From Enoplolaimus lenunculus (taxonomy: Eukaryota > Nematoda > Enoplea > Enoplida > Thoracostomopsidae): a stretch of 64,000 nucleotides of DNA. Shown piece after piece: positions 12,301-24,836 of the stretch (within the stretch, counting starts at the first letter, position 1; every line of letters begins with the position of its first letter). The notes below the pieces were generated by a model. That model was not told where the DNA came from, did not search any database, and saw nothing but the letters and a program-made list of their open reading frames with translations. The stretch covers positions 1-64,000 of the forward strand of contig JASANG010002121.1 of NCBI GenBank assembly GCA_030248215.1, read 5' to 3'. Made by a program: the position numbers and the translations under genes.

Positions 12301-13398
12301 CGATCTGTAATATTTTCGTTTGAATTTCAAATGTTAGAAATAATTTAATATCCGGCGGTATTTGTTAATATTTCTATCATACGCGTAATAACGTGTTTCG
12401 CGACTTTGCAAATTTATATACTGTCGTATTGATCTAGTTTGCAGCCAACTTGTTAATGTTTTCCAATCAATTTATAGCGTTTTTTGCTCAATGTTTTATT
12501 GAGGTGCAATTGAAAAGATATACGACTGTATGACACAAACAATAATCATAGAAAATACTCCGAATGTCCTAGATTTATAGGTCTCAAATTAAGTTGATTT
12601 AATTTTTATTTTTTTGCCGCAAATATCGCTGGATTGTTATATGAACTTTGTTTATGCATTTTATGGCTATAGACGATTGGGACTTGTTAATAATGCTAAC
12701 TGGTATGTTTATTCCATTTGTTTAACTTCTCTTGTTGGAAACGAATGACCGACAACAACTTTAATGAATTGAAAATTTCGCAGATTATCCAGTTATGACT
12801 GCGGGTATTAGTGTAATTTTATAATGTGAAAAATAAATTTGCTCGCAATCTGTTTCGTTGTTCACAAATTTAAAAATCGTAGTATTAAGATTGTTGATTA
12901 AGCGACGTTTTTTAGTGGTTTATAATGACCAGGAATTTGATTGGTTCGTTGTAATTGACTTGGCCGTACTGAGAAAATATTGGACGGGTGCACAATTTCT
13001 GCACCTTTTCAATTATTTTAATATCACCGCAAAAACAGGTAACTATGCCGTATTCGCGTACTGCGGGTCTTTACATAGTTAGTTGACTTATGCGCCCCGA
13101 CATCACAAGATCACAAACAACGAAAAGTACGTAAACAAATATACCAAACGACACAGGTTAAAAAACTATTTATACTTGAGATGATCCGTATAAGAGGGTA
13201 ATTTGAGCCCGGTTTCCCTTTTTTAAGTGTGAATCAGCAGGAGTCTATGTCCCTAATTAGAGTTTGTAAATGAATATAATTAGTCCATAAACAGCATTGA
13301 TCATAATTAGAATGTACAAATGCTTCCTGGACCAAATTAAGTTAGCAGAATTTGACTAATTATATATACTCAAGGACTAATGTATATTTGTATGCATA
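9399..13398. other. Gene-free AT-rich stretch
   Basis: No supported exon was found on either strand. A possible small inverted-repeat element lies at about 10765-10945, with ends GGTCTTGTACACATG and CATGTACAAGAGCC. A decayed copy of the CTGTAGTGACC-ended family lies at about 13190-13390. The rest shows nothing beyond AT-rich low-complexity DNA. Confidence 0.4.
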
Positions 13399-13589
13399 CA
13401 CTGCAAGAAATGGTGAGTCAAATTGACTCCCTCCGAAATAGGCTCTACGGAACTACACAAACAGAGTCAAACTCGACTCTGGTAAGAGTCAAATTCGACT
13501 CACTGAATATGGCACGTTTGACTCTCACGGAGTAGAATTTCACTCTGTATTTCGGAGAGAGCCAATTTGAATCACCATTTTTTGCAGTG
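13399..13589. mobile_element. 191-bp palindromic MITE, TA target site
   Basis: Both ends begin CACTGCA(A)(G/A)AAATGGTGA and continue as near-complementary arms that include CTCCGAAATA. The element is flanked by TA on both sides, as Tc1/mariner-type elements are. The middle is rich in GAGTCAAA/TTTGACTC steps, so the whole element folds into a hairpin. A truncated relative starts at about 38557. Confidence 0.7.
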
Positions 13590-13990
13590 TATCACTTACT
13601 CAAATTTAAAAGAATATTAGAAATTAACAATAGAAAACGGCTGGCTTAAACTTAAAGGTGTGTGTGGTCTAAACCAGTAACCACTAGAACTGGATTGAAA
13701 AATAAATAACATTTCGGAACCAAATAGTGAGTGGGTTCCTCTGAAAAATCGAAATCAATATCAGTTGCCCTTCTTTCAATCGTATCAATACAGTGCAGAA
13801 AAAGCCGGATCCTAAGTAATAAACACTACTAGAGTCGACGGAGGTGTATTGTTCGACGGAGCCTAAACAGGATTTACACTTCCGGTTGTACCTGGTAAAA
13901 ATAATTGTCGCACCAAAGTGCGATAAGTGTTTCATATTGGCATTTACCGAAATAGATACAGGCGGTTATTGTTAATAGTGAACAGTAAAA

Positions 13991-14355
13991 CCAAGAGTGG
14001 ATGATGTCCACCGTGCAGAAGAGTGTGCAACTGCTTGGGCTGTGCATGGTACTAAATGTACCAGCACGCGTTGCATTTTTGTTCGACCCCCCTCAATCAG
14101 GGGGGTTTAAGCAAGAGATTAACAATAAACTATGCCTCAGTACACCTACCCCCTCATTTAAGGGGGGTCAACTATGTTGTTTAATCACACTAACAATAGT
14201 AACGATTTATAATGCTATTGTCTTAATTAATATACCCCCCTAAACAAGGTGGGGTAGGCCAAAAATGCAACGCGTGCCGGGTACATTCTTCAATACACAG
14301 AATGTACCCAGTTGCACACTCTTGCTATATATAAAGAGTGGTCATCCACTATTGG
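13991..14355. mobile_element. Inverted-repeat element with AAGAGTGTGCAACT arms
   Basis: The ends read CCAA(G/T)AGTGGATGA inward from both sides and are flanked by TAAAA direct repeats at 13986-13990 and 14356-14360. Inner arms share AAGAGTGTGCAACTG and GCACGCGTTGCATTTTTG. Between them CCCC(T/C)CA...AGGGGGG motifs repeat. A relative lies at 53331-53621. No coding capacity is seen. Confidence 0.6.
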
Positions 14356-14360
14356 TAAAA

Positions 14361-15011
14361 GAAACCAAAAACAAACTTTTACTGCACTAGCCCGTTTACA
14401 GCTTCGACAGTTTACAACCTCGTTTAAAACATCATTTTTTGACGTCTAGGATCCAGAAAGCTCTTCTAAAGCTTGTTCACTCTTATTTCTTTTCTCCAGA
14501 GAAATTTCGGAAATGGATACGCACCCTCTATCCATCTGCTTGTATAACATTACTGTTACTAAGTATCTATTTCAAACAGAAGGGACCTTGAGTGAAAACA
14601 TGTCAAGTTCCACCTTATACGGTTTGCCCATGGTTTAGCTACTAAGCTAAGTTTTAGTAAATATGCACCATAACTTAAGTTAAATTTTCTGTCAGTTAAT
14701 TGTAAACAACAGTTTTATGAAAATAGAAACGCTACTGAGAAACTTTTTCTTGTTCATGTTCATTAAAAGCTGATAACGACCAATAAAAATTAATACATTT
14801 CTAAATTAAAGCCTCTAATTTAGTGGCAACTTCACACGGTTTACAAACGTATAAAATTTTCAAAATACTGATAAACTTGTGTGATAGGTGCACATGGAAT
14901 GCATTCGGCAATATATCAATGACAAATTTGAGCAACATGGTTTCCGCTAAATTTTCTCATGCTTGTCGATCCTGTGATTATTCTGAGCTGATATAGTTTT
15001 GAAACCATATT
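14361..15011. other. Intergenic, nothing recognised
   Basis: AT-rich sequence without a credible exon, repeat boundary or RNA gene. Confidence 0.35.
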
Positions 15012-15404
15012 TTTGGCACCAAACTAAACAGTAGTTGCTTATTTCTGAACTTGTTTACGTTAGTAATTAACCTAAGTCACATCTTTTTTATTAGATGTTG
15101 TCCAAATTTTTTTCCACAACACTGTTTCACAATATCCCGTCTGTAGATTCCCTTGCAAATTAAAATATATACGAGCCTGCGGATCGTTAAAGTAATTATT
15201 GCCAAGTTTTGGCACCAAAGTAAACAGTAGTTGCTTATTTCTGAACTTGTTTACGTTAGTAATTAACCTAAGTCACATCTTTTTTATTAGATGTTGTCCA
15301 AATTTTTTTTCACAACACTGTTTCACAATATCCCGTCTGTAGATTCCCTTGCAAATTAAAATATATACGAGCCTGCGGATCGTTAATGTAATTATTGCCA
15401 AGTT
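15012..15404. repeat. 196-bp tandem duplication, two copies
   Basis: The segment starting GGCACCAAACTAAACAGTAG at 15015 is repeated starting at 15211 with only a handful of differences over 196 bp. High identity and abutting copies point to a recent tandem duplication. Confidence 0.85.
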
Positions 15405-17680
15405 ACAGTCAATGAAACTTTATCGTTGTTTCACTGTTGGTCTTTGTTTTAAAATGTGCGAAAATTTACATTGAAAACGCTTAGCAAAAATTTTATGGCT
15501 GCATAATTTCTAGTTAGGGATGACGGGGAGTGCTATATATATGGTATATGCACTCCATGCGTTTTCGTGGGCGTCCAGATAAAATTTCAACTGGACCGGC
15601 ACTCTGCTGAATTAGTTTTCCTCTGCGAGCCCGTAGTCGGAGAGGTCACAGGGGAGGCGCAGACCACCTGGAAGAATTTTACCCTTCTCTACATAAAACA
15701 TTTTTAACCTTGCTTGTAAGTAGGCATTGAAAACGATTGAATGCCCCGCACGAGTTTTTTTTAGCTTCCCTAGCGAGGTGAAGTGGCTACTGGACTGTCA
15801 CTCCGACAAAATATTGTCCACACAAAGACCGGAATATTACAATGAGCTTAGGATTTAGTTTAGATTTAGGTATAGGCTTAGGAAACAATAAACACTAATA
15901 TTGGAGTTGAAGTAAACAACTGCCAAAAACGTTTTAAATAAAGAATCTAGCCATAAAATTGTGAGCGGTGCTATATATAGTATCACTACATTTCTGCTGG
16001 TTAAATCTTTGTGGCACCAACCAACTACAGTGAACGACCCCGTTAAAATATTCCATTCCAAATTCATAACAGCAACATCTGTCTTGTGATCAATAATCTG
16101 GCGTATAACGCATATTCCGGCAGCTGTACACATTGCGCCCACATTTAAATTTTCGGCTTTTTAGACTTTTAGGCTAAGTTTTAGATTCAGTCGTGCCTTT
16201 TTCCAAAACTTAGTCTAAGCCTTTGATGAGCCTATGTCTAGGCTTGTGTAAAGTTTACACAAGAACTCATATTCTTTTCGACGAGAAACCAGTTGAAGAT
16301 AGATGGTGTAGGTATTGAACTTTTTGAATTGCTAACCGAAACAATTGATTTTCAATTTTTTTATTCCGATTGGTTCAATAACGTGCGTTAGTGATAGTAT
16401 AGGTAACATGTATGCTTTACACAGCGGTTAGCTTTTAATTAAAATGTATAATTTTCTGTCCGTGGTGATATTTATCAATTTTATCATCAATGTTTAATAG
16501 TTAAACTTTACTTGAAAGCAAATTAAATATATGATTTCGGTTGGTCCCTAAATTAGCATCATATATAAATATAAATAAATAAATAAATAAATATAAATAA
16601 ATAAATATATATATGTATATATGAATATATATGTATATATGTATATATATATTATGATGGTTCCGCCCGCTTGTAGTTGTATCGTGTAAAATCCTTGCAT
16701 GACAATTCTAAAATTATTTCGGCTCCTTCACTTGTTGAGCTTGTTACCGAAGTAAAAAAGTAAATTGCTATACAGAATTCACACAAATTTCTTACATTTC
16801 AAAAGCTTTAGTTGTAATTTTTTATCTGTTGTTAAACTTAAATCATCATTTCAGCTCAAATATGTATTTATAGGATGGAAATAGCAGTTCTATTACATTA
16901 TTAAATCCTTCTATGGGTCCGTTTTTTAAGAGAGGCAGGGATTCCCAGATTGTCTCGCTTGTAAGTCGTGACAATACTTGACAGCTCTTATGCTTTTGCT
17001 CTCCTAGAATGTTGGGCTAGCTACCAACCTGAAAACATATCCGGTGATCACAAGCCGGCAGTTCGATATATAGATTGAAATTTCGTGCCTTATTTGAAAC
17101 AAATGAATGAACCAATCAAATTATACAAACCAGAGTAAGAGGCAAAATTTTGACCAATGAAATCAAATTATAACTTCAGTCAATTTAAATATACGAGTTC
17201 AGTTCTACTATGCAAATAAAGCTGTCGTGTACTTCGGGTATGTCCAATCAAATTGAAGTGAATCGGAACGATTGTGGTCTCATCCAATCACTTGCAAGAT
17301 TTCATTTTGTGACAAAACTAAATTAGCGAATAGCATTCTATTTGCTCGACGCTATGCACCATCCTACTCAATTGTCAGCTTTTCGTGTTGTATTTGGAGT
17401 GCTCAGGTGCGGGCAGTGAAAAATGTTTGTAGATGGGACGTTGTACAATTGTTGAATTTGTTCCGTAAATTGTGTCTTGACTCGAAATTTTTTGACATAT
17501 TGTATATGCTTTTTAGACGTGACATTGAGTATATAATGTTGAACATTTACATAGAAAACATTGTTTTTGCAGTCGTTTTTGAAATAAATTTTTTACAGCT
17601 GGTTTGTATTTAAATGGTTTGTTTACAATATGGTTTGATTGGTTTATATAATAGTTGTTGAACAATTTTTTCGATACATA
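15405..17680. other. Intergenic with TTAGGC-like remnants and a microsatellite
   Basis: Short degenerate TTAGG(C/T)-type stretches occur at about 15846-15884 and 16160-16250. An open frame at about 17272-17613 shows no known domain and no splice context. A GC-richer patch at about 15590-15660 is unexplained. Confidence 0.35.
16561..16656. repeat. TAAA/TATATG microsatellite
   Basis: A run of AAAT-type repeats passes into TATATG/TATA repeats over about 95 bp. Confidence 0.85.
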
Positions 17681-18137
17681 CTGTAGTGACTTCCCCGAAT
17701 AAGAGTAGGGGTACATAATATGAGGAGAGTCCATATTTTGAGCGGCAATCGATAGGAGTCCGTGCCCTAATAAGAGACTGTTACCGGATAGAGTCCTTAA
17801 ACCCTCATTAGAGTCCATAAACGTCAATTGTCTCTTATTGTAGTGCATACATGACTCCAGGACGAAATATAGTTGATTTTCAAACTTTAAAGCATACTTA
17901 AGTTTTGAAAGTATATATATTCCAAAGTATAACCTTGCATTATCGCTAAAAACTTTTACAAGAAAAATAAACGTTAAAAATTCAACGGATAGCTCCAATA
18001 TCGAATATATATCAATAACGAAGGGTGGTGGAGGCCGGTTTAAAAATTAATCAGAGTCCGTAACCCAACAACAGGGGGTAGCCTCTGGAGAGGCCAAATA
18101 TATATCAGTCTTTTCCCTCTAATGCGGGTGTCTACAG
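17681..18137. mobile_element. 457-bp MITE with CTGTAGTGAC ends, TA target site
   Basis: It starts CTGTAGTGAC and ends in the complementary CTACAG, with TA on both sides (17679-17680 and 18138-18139). It contains repeated AGAGTCC(A/G)TAA(A/C) steps. The nearly full-length relative at 22927-23369 aligns along its length, which defines the family. No transposase is seen, so it is a Tc1/mariner-like non-autonomous element by end structure. Confidence 0.75.
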
Positions 18138-18290
18138 TACCATAAACACCATTTGTTTAGGTATGTGCAAGAATTTGCAGTCATGCAGCTGCACCCTATT
18201 GAATTCTGTAAACAAGTTTTATAGTAATGCATTTAGGATTAAAAAGGTTGTAATTGCAACTTTCTTAAAATGCTCTCCACAGCATTCTAG

Positions 18291-18487
18291 CCCACTTGTA
18301 CCGCCCGACCTGATATTTCGGTGGAGCCCCTACCTGTGCACCCCAATCCGATATTTTGGTGGAGCCCCTACTTGTACACCCCGACCTGATATTTCGGTGG
18401 AGCCCCTACTTGTACACCCCAATCCGATATTTCGGTGTAGCCCCTCCCCTACTTGTACATCCCAACCCGATAATTCGGTGGAGCCCA
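18291..18487. repeat. 38-bp minisatellite, about 5 copies
   Basis: The unit contains CCCCTACTTGTACACCCC followed by CGATATTTCGGTGGAG. It is GC-rich against the AT-rich surroundings. One copy carries a small internal insertion (CTCCCC). The open frame through it is a repeat artefact. Confidence 0.85.
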
Positions 18488-18489
18488 TG

Positions 18490-20845
18490 AAGCCTATTCC
18501 TTACTCATCACCGTAAATTTGTTTAAAATTGGGTATATATACATTTAGAACTTTGTCAAATCAACTTTTTGGCGTTTACCATATGTAATGAACTTGAACA
18601 ATTATATCACTTGAGAGAAGATATACCGAAAACCGATACCGCAATGTCAACGTTTGGCGTCAACCACATTTAATGCCGGAAACAGTTTATACAAACTTCA
18701 TAATGTTTGACCAAAGCTGGAAATTGTTCAACTTAAAACGTTTAAAATACATTTTAAAATTAGGCAATCTAACGTATATATTTTACAGGCTACATATAAG
18801 CCTTTTTATAAATTTTAAAAAGTTCTTCGGAATCTTTAACATTATGAATAAACTAACAAACGGAATAAAATTTAACACCTGTACATCCCAATCCCCCTGA
18901 TTTAAAATCAATGCTTTGGCTTAAGAAATCCGTTTCCGCAGCATAAACCTAAACCTAAGCCTGAGCATAAGCCTGTATGCTGAATTATACAAAAACCCAA
19001 AAGTTACAATGATTCTGAGAGTTAACGAGATATGATGTTTGTCAAGTCTATATCACTCCAAAAATGTTGCTTTAAAAGTAATATATGTAATGGTCGTTGT
19101 CATTGAACATTTAGATTAAGGGCACATTTTGTCTCGTTTTACACAAAATTTGTTCGCATATTCGCCTTAATAAACTCATTTCCTTTGCAATGTATCAAGT
19201 TGCACGCGTATGCAATTTTACACAGTTGTTGTTTTAAAATTTCGCGCCAATGTAAACAACGGGGCCATTATAGTAGTAGATATAAGCATAATCCAGAGCC
19301 TAAGCCTAAGGTTAAGCGTAAAAATAAGCTTACACCTAAGCGTAGCCTAAACCTTAGCAAAAAATAGTCTAACGATTAAGCTTACTTTATTGCAGTTCCG
19401 CAGAAAAAACGTTCCGCCCGTGATAATGATATGAGCCGAATTTAGTAAGCACGTAGTTTTGATCCAAGCAGTAAATAAGCCAAAAACTGAATTCAAATCG
19501 AGTTCGTTCAACGACAACATTGTATTTCAAACATTTTCAAAAGCGTTCAGTGTTTTTTGGACAACTTGGCCAGAAGTATAGTTTTTCAATATTTGGAACA
19601 CACTGAACGGCTAAATCTGTGAAACTACTGCCATGATCCAAAAAAATTTTAAAAGCGCTGTTGCAAAAAAACTGGCAGGGCAGGGGTGTTTTTGTTTTCG
19701 GTTGCCATTGCATCCTGCTACATTACAGGAATGTACCCTGATTTTTATTTTGGGATAATAAATGCGTATATATTCCAATTAACAATTTTTCTGTGCAACA
19801 CTTCAAATCCCCCTCAGCATCGAGGGTCAAACTACTATTGCTGAGGGATGACGGTACACGACTTCCACCCGTGAGACTGCGGCTCGAATCACAGCTTGAA
19901 TTTAATACATTTCAGATAAAAATTCATGCAAGAAAAGGCTAATATTTGGAAGTTACTATTTTGTAATGCAGAATTTAGTGAACGCATCCGCAAATCCATG
20001 TTTGAAAATAAATGTAGATATAAGATCCACACTAAATTTTTGCGGATGCGGACATCCGCAACGTTCCTAAACTCATGTACTTATAAGTTTTTGCGAGCGA
20101 GTATAGCAACTACTGAATTATTTGACCCTAGGATTTATGTTATTCTTTTTTTGTGGAAGCGACGTTTTTCTTGTCTGTCCAGAAATTTTAAGAGGGAATT
20201 GCTCTATCCCTTTCCTTGTATGCATACGCCCCTGGCTAATTAGCCTGCGAAATTTTGTCTATCAAACATTTCACTATTCTCACATTTGTAGTACCGTAAT
20301 CGTCGTTTCAATGGCTTATCTCAGTTTCAGCGTAAATTTGTTCGCCAAGTTAAACAAACGATTACTGTAATCAGTGGAAACTGCTGCTCGAATGAATAAT
20401 CTGCGTTACCGTTTTGTGTGGATCTGCGCTACTTGCGTTTAAATGATTTGTAAATTATTAAAATCTGTTTTCAAATTCACTTCTTCTAGGAACCGTATTT
20501 GCCAGATGTTAACTATAATCAAATATATATGTTTAAATTTAATTTCTAGTAACATGCGTATGCCCGGCTATTATTTGCACTCTATCCCTACGAATTTTGG
20601 AAATTTTCAGATTTTGGCAACTTAGAGTTAGCTCTGGAATTGTCAGTTTAGATAGAAGGATCCATGACCGTACACCTTTTTAGGCAGCAGGAGAAAATAT
20701 ACAATTGCCGTCTCCATTAAAATTAGATTGTCGGTAGTTCTTTAACTAGATTAGTAAGTACCTTAAATTCAGATGTTTATTTTTGGTTTGCCTTTCCAAA
20801 ACTAGATGTTGTCTCCCTTAAAACATTTTCCCACAATGATGTGTC
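18490..20845. other. Intergenic with TTAGGC-core element
   Basis: No supported gene. TTAGGC-like strings occur at about 18945-18985. The element at 19245-19437 is listed separately. Several open frames at 19.9-20.6 kb lack domain signal. Confidence 0.35.
19245..19437. mobile_element. TTAGGC-core hAT-like MITE, decayed
   Basis: The left end CGCCAATGTAAACAAC and right end ATAATGATATGAGCC are diverged forms of the GGCC-ATGTATAGAA end. The core is GCCTAAGCCTAAGG-type repeat followed by AGCAAAAAATAGTCTAA. Flanking octamers match at 6 of 8 positions, consistent with an old 8-bp duplication. Confidence 0.55.
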
Positions 20846-21029
20846 CAAGGCCGGAGCGGCCACCCCATACCCCCATTTGGGAGGCCTCATCCGTAAGGGG
20901 CCCCCACTCTAACCGGTTGAAGCAAGAACCGCTGAAGTTTCAAAATGCGCCTGGTTTTTTGCTCGTGAGTTTCGGGACACCGACCCTAAAGTTTGGGTAA
21001 GCCCCCCACGCCTATCTGCTCCGGCACTG
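20846..21029. mobile_element. 184-bp hAT-like MITE
   Basis: The ends are CAAGGCCGGAGC and GCTCCGGCACTG, complementary with slight decay. Flanks GATGTGTC and GATATGTC match at 7 of 8 positions. The GC-rich interior explains the local open frame, which is not a gene. Confidence 0.65.
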
Positions 21030-21037
21030 GATATGTC

Positions 21038-22926
21038 TTATATGTTATATACAGTTGTGAACCCGGTATAGATTTTAACGAGCGGACCGTACATGTCTAA
21101 CAGCGTTATAAATTTTGTTTTGTACCAACAGATATATGACTGTCAAAATCGATGTATACGGCAAGATATTTTTGCTGTCTCTTGTCAAGTACTACAGTTT
21201 TAAAAAATTTTCAGATATTGGCATAACTTAAAGCTTATATTTAATTAGGCTTAGGCTTTGGTTTAGGCTTACGGTTAAGCTTAAGCTTGCATGGTAATGT
21301 GTTTACAAAGATTAGTTTTACTGAGATTTTACTGTAGACCTTGACATGGGGAGAGAATAAATATATTGGCAAGCGATGAAAAAGGGTGTATATGAAAAAT
21401 TCATTAAGTTAACAAGAGCCGCTGGTATACAAATTTCCATGTATCTTTAATGTTAACCTCATTGCTTAAAAAACCGATCAAATTTACGTTCGAAACAAAG
21501 TTTTGAATATGTACAGTTGAGATGTGTATAAAACTAAAAAATTGGCTCTTGTATATATTAATTCTACTTATAATGTTTAGTAAGTAACAGGCCTTACCGC
21601 TTGCGGCTCTTGCACACTTTCGCTTATATAGAAGAATTTTGTCATTAATGTCTCAGGGATGCTGCCACCGCAATTTTAAGGGATTCTAAGCAGGATGGGG
21701 TTGCCACCTCCGCCATTTCCTTTCTGCTCGCACTAAGCAATTTATTATTGTAAGAACAAAATTTCGTAACGAAAACAATTGTAAGCCTGTTCCTAAACTC
21801 TAACCAGAAACTGTATATACAAGAGTCAATTTCTCGGTGATAAATATTTTTAGTTGTATTTAGCAACCAAAAGTAGGGTGTGGTGCAGTGGACCAGTATA
21901 GATTTAGCCTTAGGCTTAAACTTAGATAAACCGTTTCCAATGCCCAAAACCTAGATACGATTGTATATACAAGAGGTACGGAAACTATTTTGCCAAAAAC
22001 ATACCGCATTTATATAAAGCTTCCCAATAGAACCTTTAGGTGAAGGAACAAGCAACGAGCCGACCATACGGAACTGAATAATTACGTTACAATAATTGTA
22101 AAGTGAATTCTGTTGTCAGTTTTTGCGTATCAGAGAGAACTTTGAAATGTAAGCGGTTATGTTTCCAGAATGACACCACGGAACATTTATAGCGCCATTA
22201 AACTGTTGTAAATATTCGTTATCTGATAAACGCAAAACTGTTCTTCTTGTTCTCACATAACCTGATTTGGGCAATATGGCCACAGCAGCTAATCTAAACA
22301 CAGGGGAACAGTTATAGGGGACACAATAAACCATAGTGGAGACATCGTGAGCGTAACTGGTAAGAATCATGTTGTAATCGTAGCGTTAATGTTTAATATA
22401 AAGTTTGGTTTAGAAAATCTGGTACGATGGGACCCTCTCGTCAATGTTCTTTCTGCCCCCCCCCTATTGATTGGACGATCTTTGCGTTTTCGTCTGAAAA
22501 AAATCGCTTGTAACATTTGCTGTTCGGGCGCAGCGTAATTACACCACCGGAACAAGATGTTAAACAAGATTTGAAGCAATCACATAAAAGTTTAAACACC
22601 TCTTTGTTAAAATTTTGACGCGAGAGAAAATTGCGTTTTTATTGTGTATATATAATTGTTAAAGTGATGTGGCGGTTCACGCCGTCTTTGCTTAGCTAAT
22701 TAATTAGCTGTGCCGCGTTTGTCTCTGGTATTTACACGTCTGGTTTGACGCGTTACAATGTTGATATAATTGTTCACAGCGAATATATACACGGCCATAT
22801 TATACAACAGAAACAGCCCCACCGCACACATATTTGTTTTGTTGAAAAACAAAGTTGAACTTGAATTATTTTGGAGTCCGTTTTAAACACGAAAAAAATT
22901 CAAATATTACACAGAAGTTTGACATA
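21038..22926. other. Intergenic upstream of Irx
   Basis: It holds a TTAGGC-like stretch at about 21243-21290 and another at about 21902-21930. A minus-strand frame ending near 21645 includes the string MAEVATPSCLESLKIAVAAS in a GC-richer context but has no supported splice sites. A 16-bp palindrome at 22694-22709 is listed separately. Confidence 0.35.
22694..22709. promoter_or_regulatory. Palindromic TAATTAATTA site upstream of Irx
   Basis: AGCTAATTAATTAGCT is a perfect 16-bp palindrome with two inverted TAAT cores, the form bound by paired-type homeodomain dimers. It lies about 2.1 kb before the first proposed Irx exon. Its use as a regulatory site is inference. Confidence 0.25.
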
Positions 22927-23369
22927 CTGTAGTGACCCGAATAGAAGGGGGTAATGAAAGGATGTCACATTATGAGTCCCAATCAATAGGAGTCCGTATC
23001 CCTAATAAGAGTCCGTAAGCGGATAGAGTCCATAAACCCTAATTTGAGTCCATAAATGTCAATTATCCATAATTGTAGCGCATAAATGACTTCAGCACCA
23101 ATTAAAGTTGAGTTCGAAAGCTGTAAAGCATAATTAAGTTTTGCAAGTAAATTCCTAAGTATAACCTTGCATTATAAATTGCGCTTTTGATGCAAGGCAA
23201 AAAACGTTTAATTCAACGGATAGTTGTAATACCGGATATATATCAGCAACGAAGTGTTGCGGAGGGCGGGTTGAAAATAAATAACAGTCCGTAACCGAAT
23301 AACATGTGCGTGCCCTCTGGAGAGGCCACATAAACATTAGTCCCCGACCTTTTATTCGGGTTACTACAG
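22927..23369. mobile_element. 443-bp MITE, second copy of CTGTAGTGAC family
   Basis: It starts CTGTAGTGACCCGAATA and ends TATTCGGGTTACTACAG, clean complementary ends with TA on both sides. The interior matches 17681-18137 along most of its length. Confidence 0.8.
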
Positions 23370-24447
23370 TACTCTTGTAAACGTTGCCTTTGGTGTTGTG
23401 TTAAATTTTTCAATTTGACCACAGCGAATTTGAGTTTAACCGATTGATGGACTATGCAACAGTGTTGTTCTGCCGTCTTTTGTCGAGTTTTGTCCCTTAA
23501 ATTTTCAATGGATGACACCGCTGTTAATTGCTTTTTTAAATCCATACCTTACCAAAACAACTTGTACAATTTTGTGTACAGCTTCATTCATTTGCTTTTT
23601 AACTAAATATTTTTTTCTATATGCATAGCATACACTATGCACAGCTTACATCGCAATAACAAAGCATGTGCAATATAACACTGGTTAAATATGTAATAAA
23701 CCGACAGTAACTCTCGAGCAACCTAAGTTTAAATATAAGTAGATGGTAGAATAAAAATTTCACAAGATCATTTGTGGTGTGAAACTGCAAAAAATAGCAT
23801 TCGTGTTGGCGTGTACTCTGTTCCGTTAGATTTCAGAACTTGAGGTTTATGTAAAATGTATGGTAATTTTATAGTAATTCGATTAAAACGATGACGAGCT
23901 GATCCCACAGAACAGTTCGTCATTTCTGTTTTGACTCATTGGGAAAACAATTAACCCGCTGGTTCGAAAAATTAATACCAAAATTTTCATATGGCTTGTT
24001 GGAAAATCTGGTTTTAAAAAATATTAACTTCACAACTGTGATCTGATGCCTTCTCAGGACTATACATCGGTACGTCCATACGAAACAAATTTTATATATA
24101 GCGATAACTCTAAGTGGGAGCAGCAATTGTTGTAAAAATCGACTGTAGACTATGTGCAGTGTAAGCTGTGTATATACATATTTCCTTATGTATGTGTCTA
24201 GCAATTTATTTGCACGCAGATGCGGATCTTGCATTTTCTGGTGTGGAATAATAGGGTTCGAATAATTCGAATGTTTACCGCTTTTAAAACGAACTTAACA
24301 AGAGCGATATTACAAACACCGTTGAAGTTTAAAATTTTTCAAACTCATATTGGATTCAGCTATAAGTGGCAAAGCATAGAGGGAAAAAATTTTATAACAA
24401 ATGGTAAATATTTCAATTAACTACTGTATTTAGCTTCTTGTTCGCAG
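23370..24447. other. Intergenic, no feature recognised
   Basis: AT-rich DNA directly upstream of the first proposed Irx transcript exon. No promoter element could be identified with confidence. Confidence 0.35.
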
Positions 24448-24492
24448 CGATGGCAAGTTTACTTTCGCTATTATTATACATTGTGCTTCCAG
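24448..24492 (+). other. Candidate 5'-leader exon of Irx with a small upstream ORF
   Basis: The acceptor CTTCTTGTTCGCAG precedes 24448 and the strong donor GTGAGT follows 24492, giving a 45-nt exon. It starts with an ATG frame reading MASLLSLLLYIVLP. If joined to the next proposed exon at 24837, this frame closes at once with TAA, making a 15-codon upstream ORF before the Irx start. An acceptor this far upstream would require an earlier exon or trans-splicing of a spliced leader. Inferred from splice signals only. Confidence 0.3.
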
Positions 24493-24836
24493 GTGAGTGT
24501 GGGGCCAACCCAGATTCTAAGATTTCGGATCAGCTCCTCAGCCACTGAATGAAGTTGATAGTTCTAACACTGGCACTATACTTTTGATGACGTCCGACGC
24601 CGGCCATCACCGTAGTACAATGCACGTTTATTGCCGCATGGAACATTGGAACAGTATATCAATTTTTAAACAAACTTTATTGACTTTTTGTGCCTGAAGG
24701 ACAAGTATAACACGGTAAAATGTTTTATTCTGCCAGCGTAAATCTCTTTTGAAGTAATAACGGTATCAATTGCGAGTTTCAGGTTATTGTTGACCGTATT
24801 TTATTTATTAAATATATTTAACTGATTGCAATTTAG

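Noticed and set aside
17272-17998. Overlapping frames of 113 and 161 codons on opposite strands
   Set aside because: The minus-strand one overlaps a MITE; neither has a recognisable domain, splice context or codon pattern.
18945-19360. TTAGGC strings as a true interstitial telomere
   Set aside because: The repeats are degenerate, short and bounded by transposon ends in the better copies, so a mobile-element core is the simpler reading.
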